From the NCBI GenBank assembly GCA_002438065.1, contig DJSP01000008.1, forward strand, positions 25,743 through 30,873: a stretch of DNA of 5,131 nucleotides, read 5' to 3'. The position numbers were made by a program, and so were the translations under genes. Position 1 is the first letter of the stretch; each line of letters begins with the position of its first letter. Under the pieces are notes generated by a model. The model did not search any database. It was not told the DNA's origin and saw nothing but the letters and a program-made list of their open reading frames with translations. This DNA is from Caryophanales bacterium UBA6331 (lineage in GTDB: Bacteria > Bacillota_I > Bacilli_A > RF39 > UBA660). Below are positions 5,108 through 5,131 of the stretch, in pieces.

Positions 5108-5131
5108 CAAATTACAATTGTGCGCCCAGAT
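5108..5131. repeat. Partial left arm of the palindromic repeat (copy 4), cut by window end
   Basis: CAAATTACAATT (5108-5119) equals positions 3-14 of the full repeat, and it follows the last gene's stop as the other copies follow theirs. After this the sequence turns to GTGCGCCCAGAT, which does not match the repeat and is strikingly G+C-rich for this window. The copy may be a divergent member with a different centre, a recombinant right boundary of the array, or a short chance match. The window ends before this can be decided. Confidence 0.45.

Overview
The window is very A+T-rich throughout (roughly four bases in five). All seven genes read left to right. Every tryptophan codon is TGG, AGA is the usual arginine codon, and most starts have a purine-rich Shine-Dalgarno. 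Together with the protein families this points to a low-GC Firmicute with the standard bacterial code, most like Clostridia or Erysipelotrichia-type gut bacteria. The species cannot be told. The left part is clearly a mobile element.

Left region (1-2077): three overlapping genes form a DNA mobilization module. The first is an IS3-OrfA-like helix-turn-helix protein cut by the window edge. The second is a ribbon-helix-helix protein resembling relaxosome accessory proteins. The third is a MobL/MobP2-like relaxase with a His-Val-His metal-binding cluster. No coupling protein or type IV secretion gene is visible, so the element looks mobilizable rather than self-conjugative, as far as the window shows. 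The relaxase ends at a UAG, and the same frame stays open for 40 more codons.

Middle (2078-2430): about 350 bases without a convincing gene. They hold the in-frame relaxase tail, a non-coding A+T-rich stretch and an extended -10 promoter.

Right region (2398-5131): four genes in one direction. Two encode small multi-pass membrane proteins, one a MerR-family regulator with its own 19-bp-spacer promoter, and one an XRE-family regulator with a membrane-embedded C-terminus. Each is bounded by copies of one family of 45-46 bp imperfect palindromes. Three copies are full, a right half lies before the first gene, and a left-arm fragment follows the last. In the full copies the preceding stop codon touches or lies inside the left arm.

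This layout of short co-directional genes, each with a palindrome, behind a leading promoter and starting with half a repeat, resembles an integron-type gene-cassette array. The repeats are not canonical attC sites and no integrase is visible. This is the most interesting feature of the window. A REP/MITE-like intergenic repeat or an RNA-processing hairpin is the simpler alternative.
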